64,000 nt of DNA from Phascolarctobacterium_A sp902463975 (GTDB lineage Bacteria; Bacillota; Negativicutes; Acidaminococcales; Acidaminococcaceae). The notes under the pieces were generated by a model. The model made no database searches, was not told the origin of the DNA, and saw only the letters and a program-made list of their open reading frames with translations. The stretch spans positions 3,378 through 67,377 of the forward strand of contig NZ_CABQHJ010000011.1 of the NCBI RefSeq assembly GCF_902463975.1, written 5' to 3'. Made by a program: the position numbers and the translations under genes. Of this stretch, positions 1 through 7,861 are shown in pieces (position 1 is the stretch's first letter; every line of letters starts with the position of its first letter).

Positions 1-1
1 C

Positions 2-916
2 GACAAGAACTCTGAGGTTGAATTCCCGCCCATTAACTTCCCGCTGCCGATGTACACCAGAGCAATTTACCCGAAGAAAAAGGGTGATGAGGACAAGATC
101 ATGTCCGCTCTGAATCGTCTGATGGATGAAGACCCGACGATTATCGTTACCAAGAACCCTGTTACCAAGGAAACCTTAATCAGCGGTATGGGCGACCAGC
201 ACATTGATATCATCATGGAGCGTATGCAGCGTAAATTTGGTGTTGAGGCTATTTTGAAAGCACCGATTATCGAATATCGCGAAACTATTCGTGGCTCTGC
301 CGAGGTAGAAGGCAAGCACAAGAAGCAGTCCGGCGGTCATGGCCAGTATGGTCACGTAGTTATTAAAATGGAGCCCCTACCGCCCGGAGGTGGATTTGAG
401 TTTGTAGATAAGATTTTCGGTGGTGCAGTACCTCGCCAATATATCCCTGCTGTTGAAAAGGGCATGCGTGAAGCTATGGAAAAGGGTATCCTTGCAGGCT
501 ATCCGGTTGTAGATATGCGTATTACCCTGCTTGATGGTTCGTATCATACTGTCGATTCCTCTGAAATGGCATTTAAAACTGCTTCCAATATCGCCTTCAA
601 GAAGGCCATGGAACAATGCAAGCCAGTGTTGCTTGAGCCTATTTACAGCTTAAATGTAACCTGTGCCGATTCTATGATGGGCGATGTTATCGGCGATTTG
701 AACTCTAAACGCGGTCGCATTCTCGGTATGCAGAGCGTAGAAGATGGCTTGAGCGTAGTTAATGCTCAGGTACCCTATGCAGAGATTTCGGAATATGCCG
801 TAGACCTCCGCGCAATTACCCAAGGCCAGGGAACATTTGAAATGAAGTTTGACCATTACGAAGATGTTCCGCCTAAGATGGCAGAAAAAATTATCGCTGA
901 ACATAAGGAAGCATAA
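2..916 (+). CDS. fusA: Elongation factor G family protein, C-terminal part (5' end outside window)
   Basis: This is the last 304 residues of an EF-G-type translocation GTPase; the reading frame is open from base 2, so the GTPase domain lies upstream of the window. The visible part covers domain III (EEDPT-like MDEDPT, then GMGDQHIDII), domain IV (QSGGHGQYGHV) and domain V (GDVIGDLNSKRGRI). Canonical EF-G usually reads GRGQYGHV and GELHLEI; the H and DQH variants here suggest the EF-G-like paralogue group (FusA2 type) rather than the main housekeeping copy, but this cannot be settled without the N-terminus. A hairpin terminator follows 35 bases after the stop. Family certain, paralogue assignment inferred. 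Confidence 0.9.
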   Translation, partial: DKNSEVEFPPINFPLPMYTRAIYPKKKGDEDKIMSALNRLMDEDPTIIVTKNPVTKETLISGMGDQHIDIIMERMQRKFGVEAILKAPIIEYRETIRGSAEVEGKHKKQSGGHGQYGHVVIKMEPLPPGGGFEFVDKIFGGAVPRQYIPAVEKGMREAMEKGILAGYPVVDMRITLLDGSYHTVDSSEMAFKTASNIAFKKAMEQCKPVLLEPIYSLNVTCADSMMGDVIGDLNSKRGRILGMQSVEDGLSVVNAQVPYAEISEYAVDLRAITQGQGTFEMKFDHYEDVPPKMAEKIIAEHKEA

Positions 917-950
917 TTAAAACTGCGACAACTGAATAAAGCGCTAACGG

Positions 951-990
951 GCCTGCCGCCTGACGTGAGTCAGCCGGCAGGTTTGTTGTT
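951..990 (+). terminator. Intrinsic terminator of the EF-G gene
   Basis: Arms CCTGCCG (952-958) and CGGCAGG (975-981) enclose a second perfect stem CTGAC/GTCAG (960-964, 969-973) with a GTGA loop, followed by a T-rich tract. The rest of the 348-base gap up to 1265 shows no credible gene, only the promoter listed next. Confidence 0.85.
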
Positions 991-1207
991 TGTTTGCAGT
1001 TAGTATGTGGAGTGGGAAAGTGAAGTTTTTTCTTGATGTGCTGGTATAAACAAAGTATATAAGAAGGCAGGTTTAAATCTCTGCATCTTAATGATTTTAG
1101 TAGGCATGGTTACTGCTTAAGGATGAGGTTAATGTAAGTATCGGACAAGAGGATTGTAGGTTATTTATCTGTATATCAGCTAGTGCTTTTATGATAGACG
1201 TTTTTTG

Positions 1208-1236
1208 TTGCTTTCTTTCTTTAAGTAATGTATAAT
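1208..1236 (+). promoter_or_regulatory. Promoter of the AlbA_2 gene
   Basis: TTGCTT (1208-1213), 17-base spacer, TATAAT (1231-1236). It lies 28 bases before the start codon at 1265, with a purine-rich AAAGGAA ribosome binding site at about 1249-1255. Confidence 0.6.
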
Positions 1237-1264
1237 TAAAGGAAAACGAAAGGAACGAAAGCTA

Positions 1265-2596
1265 ATGACAAAAGAAACACTTGCGTATGAGAATATCGAC
1301 AGAAAGTTTAAAGAGCTGTATGTCAGTGACATCAAAAAAACAGTAGTTGCTTTTGCCAATACAGAGGGCGGAATTTTATATATAGGTATAAATGATGCAG
1401 GAGAGGTTGTCGGTCTGCAGAATGTAGACGAGGTAATGCAGCAGACAGCCAACACGCTTAAGGACAGCATTGCACCGGATGTTATGCCATTTGTTAAAAT
1501 ACGCGCAGTTACCAGGGAAGGCAAACAGATTATTGAGGTTGCGGTGCAAAACGGCACGAGCAGACCGTATTATATTCGTGAAAAAGGCTTAAAGCCAAGC
1601 GGTGTTTATATCAGGCAGGGCAGCAGCAACCAGCAGCTGAGCGATGAAGGCATTCGCCGTATGCTGATAGAGGTTAACGGCAAAAGCTACGAAAGCATGC
1701 GCAGTATGCAGCAGGAGCTGACCTTTACTGCTTTACGCAAGCATTTTCAGCAGCGTGAGCTGAAATTGGACGAGGCGCAGCTGCGCACTCTTAAGCTCAT
1801 CGGTGACGATGGCTTGTACACGAATCTGGCGCTGCTGCTTTCCGAGCAGTGCGAGCATTCACTGAAGGTAGCGGTTTTTCAGGGCAGTACGAGAGCGGTT
1901 TTTCGCGACAGACGTGAGTTTACCGGCTCCTTGCTGCAGCAACTTTACGATGCTTACGCATTTATAGATAATTATAATAAGACTAAGGCAACCTTTCACG
2001 GCTTGGAGCGTGTAGATACGCAGGATTATCCGCCTGAGGCTGTGCGCGAGGTGCTGCTGAACTGCCTTGTACACCGTGATTACAGCTTCAGCGGCAGCAC
2101 GTTGGTCAATATTTACGATGACCGCATTGAGTTTATCTCTTTGGGAGGACTCGTCACTGGCTTAAAAATGGAAACAATTTTCATCGGTGTATCGCAGACG
2201 CGCAATCCTGCATTGGCTGCTGTGTTCTACCGCTTGCGTTTAATAGAGAGCTTTGGTACGGGGATTGAAAAAATTCAGCAGAGCTATCTGGATACTGCGG
2301 CAAGGCCGGAATTTATTGCGGTTTATGGTGGCTTTAAGGTTGTTTTGCCCAATATTAATGAGGTGCAGGCCAAGGAGTTTAGCATCAGCGAAACGCAGGA
2401 AAGCTATGGCTTTGCGGATGAAAAGGACAAAGTAATGCAGCTGGCTGATATGCAGGGCTATGTTACCCGCAAGCAGGTAGAGGATGCCTTGCAGGTGAAA
2501 ACAACTAAGGCCTATATGCTTTTGCAGGAGCTGTGTGATGCAGGCAGGCTGGCGCCTATCGGAGTAGGGAGAAGCAGAAAGTATATTAGCAGGTAA
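1265..2596 (+). CDS. Schlafen AlbA_2-type DNA/RNA-binding protein with HATPase_c_4-like C-terminus
   Basis: A 443-residue soluble protein. Residues about 15-140 match the Schlafen AlbA_2 fold: AFANTEGGILYIGIND followed by VVGL and later GVYIRQGSSN. Residues about 255-300 carry the HATPase_c_4 signature often annotated as RecG-like (VREVLLNCLVHRDY, then DDRIEF and GGL). The last 70 residues look like a winged helix (DMQGYVTRKQVEDAL). Such proteins are usually taken to be nucleic-acid-binding transcriptional regulators, and some sit in defence regions; the substrate is unknown. It is monocistronic, with its own promoter and a strong terminator, and lies directly before a DUF262 defence-type gene that appears to have inserted into the region behind it. 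The domain call is solid; the biological role is not. Confidence 0.85.
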   Translation: MTKETLAYENIDRKFKELYVSDIKKTVVAFANTEGGILYIGINDAGEVVGLQNVDEVMQQTANTLKDSIAPDVMPFVKIRAVTREGKQIIEVAVQNGTSRPYYIREKGLKPSGVYIRQGSSNQQLSDEGIRRMLIEVNGKSYESMRSMQQELTFTALRKHFQQRELKLDEAQLRTLKLIGDDGLYTNLALLLSEQCEHSLKVAVFQGSTRAVFRDRREFTGSLLQQLYDAYAFIDNYNKTKATFHGLERVDTQDYPPEAVREVLLNCLVHRDYSFSGSTLVNIYDDRIEFISLGGLVTGLKMETIFIGVSQTRNPALAAVFYRLRLIESFGTGIEKIQQSYLDTAARPEFIAVYGGFKVVLPNINEVQAKEFSISETQESYGFADEKDKVMQLADMQGYVTRKQVEDALQVKTTKAYMLLQELCDAGRLAPIGVGRSRKYISR

Positions 2597-2600
2597 GCTT

Positions 2601-2645
2601 AACGCTCTGCGTATTACTGACGGTAGTACGCAGAGCGTTTTTTGT
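2601..2645 (+). terminator. Intrinsic terminator of the AlbA_2 gene
   Basis: Near-perfect long hairpin: left arm AACGCTCTGCGTATTAC (2601-2617), right arm GTAGTACGCAGAGCGTT (2623-2639), then a T run. The right half is part of a 32-bp sequence found again at 4908-4939. Confidence 0.9.
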
Positions 2646-2647
2646 TA
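2616..2647 (+). repeat. 32-bp direct repeat, copy 1 (flanks the DUF262 gene)
   Basis: Begins ACTGACGGTAGTACG and ends CGTTTTTTGTTA. It is identical over 32 bases to 4908-4939. Copy 1 sits in its full terminator context; copy 2 lacks the left arm of the hairpin. The spacing between copies is 2292 bp. Confidence 0.95.
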
Positions 2648-2773
2648 TGGTTTTATAGAATTTTCTATTGCGTTTTATGGAAGAGTTTTGTTAGATAGAG
2701 ATGAAGAAGTAACGCTATTTAAGGATATAAAATAAACTTGTAGATAGAAGAAGTTTTTACTGTTATTTCATGG

Positions 2774-2825
2774 TATAATAAAATTAATAATCCTGCAAAG
2801 AATTGTTGTGATAGATTATTCTTTG
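2774..2825 (+). promoter_or_regulatory. Leader of the DUF262 gene: -10 box and inverted repeat
   Basis: TATAAT at 2774-2779 has no clear -35. Sixteen bases further, CAAAGAAT (2796-2803) and ATTCTTTG (2818-2825) form a perfect 8-bp inverted repeat with a 14-base loop, placed where an operator or 5' hairpin would act. The remainder of 2648-2852 shows no gene. Confidence 0.5.
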
Positions 2826-2852
2826 TGCAAGTGAGAAGAGGAGAAACGTAAT

Positions 2853-4868
2853 ATGAGCAATAAAATCAAAGGTAACGAATACACTTTATCAAAAATATTT
2901 AGCTCAGATTTTGAATATCATATTCCTGGATACCAGCGACCATATGCTTGGACAGCTGTTGAAGCAGGAATTCTTTTTGATGATTTATATGATTTTTTTC
3001 AAAAAGAGTCTGTTGATGATTATTTTCTTGGGAGTATAGTGCTGATAAAGGAAGAAGATAAACCTTATGCTGAGGTTATTGATGGACAACAGCGCTTAAC
3101 TACTTTATCAATTTTATTTTCTGCTATGGGCAATGCTTTCGTTACAGAAAAATATAAAAATCTCTGTAAAAAGTATTTGCAAGAGGAGGGTAATGAATTA
3201 GAAGAAATACCTGCTCAGCCACGTATTTTCTTGAGAGAATGGGATCAGGATTTTTTCAATAAGTATATTCAAAATGTGCAGCTAAAAGACCTGATGAGCA
3301 AAGATCCCATGACATTGAAAACAGAATCTCAACGTCATATACTTATTAATTGTAAGGTGTTAAGTGATAAAATTGCTGATGCTTTTTCAGAGGATGAAGA
3401 ACTCTTAAAGTTTTGCAAATTCTTATTAAATCGTTGTTTTTTAGTGGTTGTTTCAACATCAAATCAAGAATCTGCATTCAGAGTTTTTTCTGTAATGAAT
3501 AGTAGAGGCCTAGATCTTTTGCCGACTGATATTATTAAATCTAAAACTATTGGTAGGCTTCCTATAGATAAGCAAGAGGCGTACACTGATAAATGGGAAA
3601 AAATGGAAAACAGTATCGGTAGGGATGGATTTAATGAAGTATTTACCCATACTCGTACAATATTTTCTAAAGAGAGACCGAGAACTAATTTACTTAAAGA
3701 GTTTGAAGAATATGTAATGAGTACAACAGAACCAAGAGTTTTAATTGACTCATATTTAATTCCATATACAACAGCCTATGAGCAATTAAAGAATTGTACA
3801 TTTTCGTCTACAAAGAATGCTGATGAAATTAATGATCTCTTATATTGGTTAAACAAAACTAATAACTATGATTGGATGCCGCCTGCAATAAAGTTTTTAG
3901 CAGACCATATTGATGATTCTGATTACATCCTCTGGTTTATTCGTAAATTGGAGCGTCTTGCATCATACTTACTGGTAACATCGCAAGATGTTAATCATCG
4001 TATGGATAGGTATAAATGGATTTTAGTTGAAATGGACAGTAATCCTCATAGCTCGCTTGCTAATCCGTTAAAAAGTATTGAACTTACCAAATGGGAAAAG
4101 CAGAAATTTGCTGATGCTTTAGCTGGGGAAATTTATCCAATGACTGCTCAGCGTCGCAATTATATAATTCAGCGTCTAGATTCTTTTGTTAGTGATGGTG
4201 CAGCATCTTACAATTCTAAAGTATTTACTATAGAACATGTACTTCCGCAAAATCCTGCTAAAGATAGCGAATGGATGAAATTATGGCCTGATGAGCAAGA
4301 GCAGAAATACTGGCTTAATCGTATAGCAAATTTGGTGCCATTAACTAGAAGACATAATTCGGAAGCTCAAAATTTTGATTTTCCTACGAAGAAGATTAAA
4401 TATTTTAAGTCAAAGAATGCTACTAGTTCTTATACACTTACAACACAGGTTATTGGGATAGATTCTTGGACACTTGAAATTGTTAAGGAACGACAAAAAA
4501 ACATAGAAAAGGTATTTGCAGATAAATGGGAACTTCATTTGGATGATTATTCGGCTGCAGAAAATGATACATATGAGTTAGCAGGAAGAGGAGCAAGTGC
4601 TACAGGGTATTTCAGTGAATCCGATGCATTTATTGTTTTAAAAGGAAGTAAAATTTCCCAAAACGAAACAGAAGGTATTCCATTGAATATATCCGAAAAA
4701 AGAAAAGAGCTAATTACTAGTGGAGTTATTAGTGATTTTTGCTTTGTAAAAGATTATGAGTTTACCAGCGTGTCAACAGCAGCTGCAGTTATTCTAGGTC
4801 GCTCTTCTAATGGAAGAAAAGAATGGACCAAGATTGATGGTCGTACCGTGGCACAAACTGGTCATTAA
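2853..4868 (+). CDS. DUF262/DUF1524 (GmrSD-like) protein with C-terminal DUF4357-like domain
   Basis: A 671-residue protein. The N-terminal DUF262 (GmrS-like, ParB/Srx fold NTPase) shows IPGYQRPYAW (24-33) and the DGQQR motif (77-81). The DUF1524 His-Me finger nuclease (GmrD-like) shows IEHVLPQNP (His462), then NRIANLVPLTRRHN. A DUF4357-like tail occupies about 575-665 (GYFSESDAFIVLKGS and SSNGRKEW). Single-chain GmrSD relatives are type IV restriction enzymes acting on modified phage DNA, which is the likely role here; target specificity is unknown. The gene is much AT-richer than its flanks and is bracketed by a 32-bp direct repeat, pointing to horizontal gain. No modification partner gene is present. 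Start ATG is preceded by AGGAGA. Confidence 0.9.
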   Translation: MSNKIKGNEYTLSKIFSSDFEYHIPGYQRPYAWTAVEAGILFDDLYDFFQKESVDDYFLGSIVLIKEEDKPYAEVIDGQQRLTTLSILFSAMGNAFVTEKYKNLCKKYLQEEGNELEEIPAQPRIFLREWDQDFFNKYIQNVQLKDLMSKDPMTLKTESQRHILINCKVLSDKIADAFSEDEELLKFCKFLLNRCFLVVVSTSNQESAFRVFSVMNSRGLDLLPTDIIKSKTIGRLPIDKQEAYTDKWEKMENSIGRDGFNEVFTHTRTIFSKERPRTNLLKEFEEYVMSTTEPRVLIDSYLIPYTTAYEQLKNCTFSSTKNADEINDLLYWLNKTNNYDWMPPAIKFLADHIDDSDYILWFIRKLERLASYLLVTSQDVNHRMDRYKWILVEMDSNPHSSLANPLKSIELTKWEKQKFADALAGEIYPMTAQRRNYIIQRLDSFVSDGAASYNSKVFTIEHVLPQNPAKDSEWMKLWPDEQEQKYWLNRIANLVPLTRRHNSEAQNFDFPTKKIKYFKSKNATSSYTLTTQVIGIDSWTLEIVKERQKNIEKVFADKWELHLDDYSAAENDTYELAGRGASATGYFSESDAFIVLKGSKISQNETEGIPLNISEKRKELITSGVISDFCFVKDYEFTSVSTAAAVILGRSSNGRKEWTKIDGRTVAQTGH

Positions 4869-4907
4869 TAGTATAAAATATTTGCAGGAATAATAGTGAA
4901 CCAGTTC

Positions 4908-4939
4908 ACTGACGGTAGTACGCAGAGCGTTTTTTGTTA
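4908..4939 (+). repeat. 32-bp direct repeat, copy 2
   Basis: Identical to 2616-2647. Upstream of this copy the sequence (AATAGTGAACCAGTTC) does not supply the left arm of the terminator stem, so this is a half terminator and the duplicated end of an inserted segment. Confidence 0.95.
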
Positions 4940-5007
4940 CAAATCTGTAACCTGCTTTACAAAATCACGGATAAATAAAAAAATCCGCAAGTTTTTGTAC
5001 AAAGTTG

Positions 5008-5036
5008 TTGACGAAAGATATCCGCAGTGGTAAACT
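5008..5036 (+). promoter_or_regulatory. Promoter of the trp T-box transcript
   Basis: TTGACG (5008-5013), spacer of exactly 17 bases, TAAACT (5031-5036). It lies immediately before the T-box leader. Confidence 0.7.
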
Positions 5037-5042
5037 AGGCAC

Positions 5043-5350
5043 AACTTAAAAAAAACCACAAACCGTTGAGACGGAGATCAAGTCAGCAGATGCGCTTACA
5101 GAGAGTCCGGGAGGCTGGAAGCCGGATAGAGATGCAGGCTGATAAATGGACCGTTGAGGGTGCTGTCAAATCGCGCAGGCGAGAGTATTCAGCAACGTAA
5201 CACCAGCGTTAAGGGTGAGGAGTGTGATGGCACTCTGCGAGAGCGCGTCGCAATGGCGGCGAAACAAGGTGGTACCGCAGGTATAAGTATTTACAGCCTG
5301 TCCTTGGAATTGCTTAGAAAAGTTAAGCAGCTTCAGGACAGGCTTTTTTG
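5043..5350 (+). promoter_or_regulatory. T-box riboswitch, tRNA-Trp specific, controlling trpDCFBA
   Basis: A transcription-attenuation leader that reads uncharged tRNA. The T-box core AAGGTGGTACCGC is at 5266-5278, with the UGGU bulge that pairs with the tRNA acceptor end. Stem I is recognisable: AGAGAG and distal stem TCCGG/CCGGA, then stem GTCAGC/GCTGAT and an internal loop AAATGGA. The codon-like triplet TGG at 5147-5149, followed by a purine, is the natural specifier and fits tryptophan. It ends in a terminator whose alternative antiterminator contains the T-box. The regulated genes directly downstream are tryptophan biosynthesis genes. The short open frame 5154-5366 over this leader is not a gene. 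Confidence 0.92.
5295..5350 (+). terminator. T-box attenuator terminator (trp)
   Basis: AGCCTGTCCT (5295-5304) pairs with AGGACAGGCT (5335-5344), followed by TTTTTT. Its formation is mutually exclusive with the antiterminator that includes the T-box core at 5266-5278. Confidence 0.9.
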
Positions 5351-5412
5351 TATAACAAAACTGTGATAGACCTTCTCGTAGAATGTTAGCGTAAACTATG
5401 GGAGGAATTAAA

Positions 5413-6429
5413 ATGATTAAAGAAGCTATTGTAAAAATCGTCGGTAAAGAGGACTTAACCTATAACGAAGCATATGACGTAATCAACGAGATTATGAGCG
5501 GTGAAACAAGTGCAACGCAGAATGCAGCCTTTCTGGCAGCGCTTTCTACCAAGAGCACTACGGCGGAGACTACCGATGAAATAGCCGGCTGCGCCGCTGC
5601 AATGCGTGACCACGCACTGAAATGCGAAACCGGCATGGACATCTTTGAAATAGTCGGTACCGGCGGTGACGGCTCCAACAGCTTCAACATCTCCACAACC
5701 TCCGCTCTGGTTGCTGCGGCAGGCGGCATGAAGGTTGCTAAGCATGGCAACCGCGCGGCTTCCTCCAAATGCGGCACCGCAGATTGCCTGGAGGCGTTGG
5801 GCGTGAACATTCAGCAGGACCCGGAAAAATGTGTGGAGCTGTTAAAGGAAGCCGGCATGTGCTTCTTCTTCGCACAGAAATACCACACCTCGATGAAATA
5901 TGTAGGACCTATCCGCAAGGAGCTGGGCATCCGCACCGTATTCAACATCCTCGGACCTTTGACGAACCCCGGCAGCCCGAAGATGCAGCTCTTGGGTGTG
6001 TATGACGAGTATCTGGTTCAGCCGTTGGCGCAGGTACTGATGAACCTTGGAGTTAAGCGTGGCATGGTGGTTTACGGTCAGGACAGACTTGATGAGATTT
6101 CGCTGAGCGCACCTACTACCGTTTGCGAGTTCAAGGACGGCTGGATGAAAAATTACGTGATCAAGCCTGAGGACTTCGGCATGGAGCGCTGTACCAAGGC
6201 AGATCTGGTAGGCGGTCTGCCGGAGGAAAACGCTAAGATTACGCGCGACATTCTGGCAGGAGCGCAGGGACCGAAACGCAATGCAGTTTTGCTGAACGCC
6301 GGCGCCAGCCTGTATATCGGCGGCAAGGCTGCAAGCTTTGCGGATGGCGTGAAGCTGGCGGCAGAGCTGATTGACAGCGGCAAGGCGCTGCAGACATTGG
6401 AAAAGCTGATTGAGCTGAGCAATAAATAA
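5413..6429 (+). CDS. trpD: Anthranilate phosphoribosyltransferase
   Basis: Transfers the phosphoribosyl group of PRPP to anthranilate, the second committed step of tryptophan synthesis. The 338-residue length is typical. The PRPP-binding GTGGD motif is at 82-86, and KHGNRAASSKCGTAD follows. Start chosen at ATG 5413 because GGAGG at 5401-5405 sits 7 bases before it; the upstream ATG at 5398 overlaps that site. It is the first gene of the operon, directly behind the Trp T-box, so trpE and trpG are not at this locus. trpC follows 21 bases later. Confidence 0.95.
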   Translation: MIKEAIVKIVGKEDLTYNEAYDVINEIMSGETSATQNAAFLAALSTKSTTAETTDEIAGCAAAMRDHALKCETGMDIFEIVGTGGDGSNSFNISTTSALVAAAGGMKVAKHGNRAASSKCGTADCLEALGVNIQQDPEKCVELLKEAGMCFFFAQKYHTSMKYVGPIRKELGIRTVFNILGPLTNPGSPKMQLLGVYDEYLVQPLAQVLMNLGVKRGMVVYGQDRLDEISLSAPTTVCEFKDGWMKNYVIKPEDFGMERCTKADLVGGLPEENAKITRDILAGAQGPKRNAVLLNAGASLYIGGKAASFADGVKLAAELIDSGKALQTLEKLIELSNK

Positions 6430-6450
6430 GCTGATTAAAGAGGTTAGATT

Positions 6451-7230
6451 ATGATTTTAGATGAGATTGCGGAATATACCAAGGAGCGTGTGCGGGCGCT
6501 CAAAGCGCACAAAAGCCTTTACGCGGTGCGTGATGAGGCAGAGGGCAGACCGCAGGGCAAGGATTTCAGGGCAGCTCTTGCTGCCCCCGGCCTGAGTGTC
6601 ATCGCCGAGCTGAAGAAGGCATCCCCCTCGAAGGGCATCATTGCCCCCGATTTTGCGGACATCTACCTGCGCAAGGCTGCAGAGTACGAGGCAGGCGGCG
6701 CAGCAGCCATCTCCTGCCTGACGGAGCCGAAGTTCTTCCAAGGCAGCGATGCTTACCTGCAGGCGGTGCGCCAAAGAGTGGAGCTGCCGCTTCTGCGGAA
6801 GGATTTTACGCTGGACGAGTACCAGATTTACGAAGCAAAATGCATCGGAGCCGACGCTGTTCTGCTTATCTGCAGCCTGCTGAGTGCAGCGCAGCTGGGC
6901 GAATACTTGGCGCAGGCGCAGGAGCTGGGGCTGAGCGCTCTGGTGGAGGCGCACACCGCAGGCGAGGTGCAGATGGCACTGGCGGCGGGCGCGGAAATCA
7001 TCGGCGTGAACAACCGCAATCTCAAGGATTTCAGCGTGAACCCGCTAAACAGCCTGCGCCTGAGGGATGCGATTCCCGCAAGTAAGATTTTTGTAGCGGA
7101 AAGCGGCATTCAATGCGTAGCTGATACGCAGGCGCTGAAGCAGGCGGGCGTGCAGGCGGTGCTGGTGGGCGAAGCATTGATGCGCAGTGCGGATGCTGCG
7201 GCGATGCTGAAGGAGATGCGTGATGCGTAA
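6451..7230 (+). CDS. trpC: Indole-3-glycerol phosphate synthase
   Basis: Cyclises CdRP to indole-3-glycerol phosphate. The 259-residue TIM barrel carries IAELKKASPSKG (51-62), RKDF, the EAHT strand and GVNNRNL, ending with FVAESGI and VLVGEALM. It is separate from trpF, whereas the two are fused in enterobacteria. It overlaps trpF by 8 bases, implying translational coupling in the T-box-controlled operon. Confidence 0.95.
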   Translation: MILDEIAEYTKERVRALKAHKSLYAVRDEAEGRPQGKDFRAALAAPGLSVIAELKKASPSKGIIAPDFADIYLRKAAEYEAGGAAAISCLTEPKFFQGSDAYLQAVRQRVELPLLRKDFTLDEYQIYEAKCIGADAVLLICSLLSAAQLGEYLAQAQELGLSALVEAHTAGEVQMALAAGAEIIGVNNRNLKDFSVNPLNSLRLRDAIPASKIFVAESGIQCVADTQALKQAGVQAVLVGEALMRSADAAAMLKEMRDA

Positions 7231-7861
7231 GGTAAAGGTTAAAATCTGTGGCTTGAAGCGTGCGCAGGATATAGAATGCGTGAACAGGCTGCTGCCCGAT
7301 TATATAGGCTTCGTTTTTGCCAAGACCAAACGCGAGGTGACGGAGCAGCAGGCAGCACAGCTGAAGGCAATGCTTAACCCGCAGATTAAGGCAGTGGGCG
7401 TTTTCGTCAACGCCGAGATATATAAGATTGTACGCCTGGCCAAAAGCAGGATTATAGACATCATCCAGCTGCACGGTGACGAGGATGCGGCCTATTGCGA
7501 AAGGCTGCGGCTGCAGACGGAGCTGCCGATTATCAAAGCAGTCCGCGTGAAGGACGCAGGCTCCTTTGAAAATCTGCAAGCCTATCCCTGCGATTACCTG
7601 CTCTTTGATACCTATACCAAGGGGCAGTACGGCGGCACCGGCAAGCGTTTTGATTTAGCGCTGGTGGCAGATGAAAAAATAAGCAAGCCGTATTTTATCG
7701 CAGGCGGTCTTGAGGCAGCGAATGTTGCAGATGTATTAAAAAACAGTAACGCCTTTGCCGTAGATGTAAGCGGTGGCGTAGAAACAGAAGGGTTGAAGGA
7801 CCCGGAAAAAATTGCCGCATTTATAGCGGAGGTAAGGGGAGATAACGATGACAAAAGGTAG
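7223..7861 (+). CDS. trpF: Phosphoribosylanthranilate isomerase
   Basis: Converts phosphoribosylanthranilate to CdRP. The 212-residue TIM barrel begins KVKICGLKR (catalytic Cys9) and ends with the FAVDVSGGVE strand, containing the general-acid Asp. ATG 7223 is chosen over GTG 7220 because AGGAG at 7211-7215 gives 7-base spacing. It overlaps trpC by 8 bases and trpB by 14 bases. Confidence 0.94.
   Translation: MRKVKVKICGLKRAQDIECVNRLLPDYIGFVFAKTKREVTEQQAAQLKAMLNPQIKAVGVFVNAEIYKIVRLAKSRIIDIIQLHGDEDAAYCERLRLQTELPIIKAVRVKDAGSFENLQAYPCDYLLFDTYTKGQYGGTGKRFDLALVADEKISKPYFIAGGLEAANVADVLKNSNAFAVDVSGGVETEGLKDPEKIAAFIAEVRGDNDDKR

Noticed and set aside
5154..5366. 70-codon open frame before trpD
   Set aside because: It runs through the T-box core and attenuator terminator; the DNA is explained by the riboswitch.
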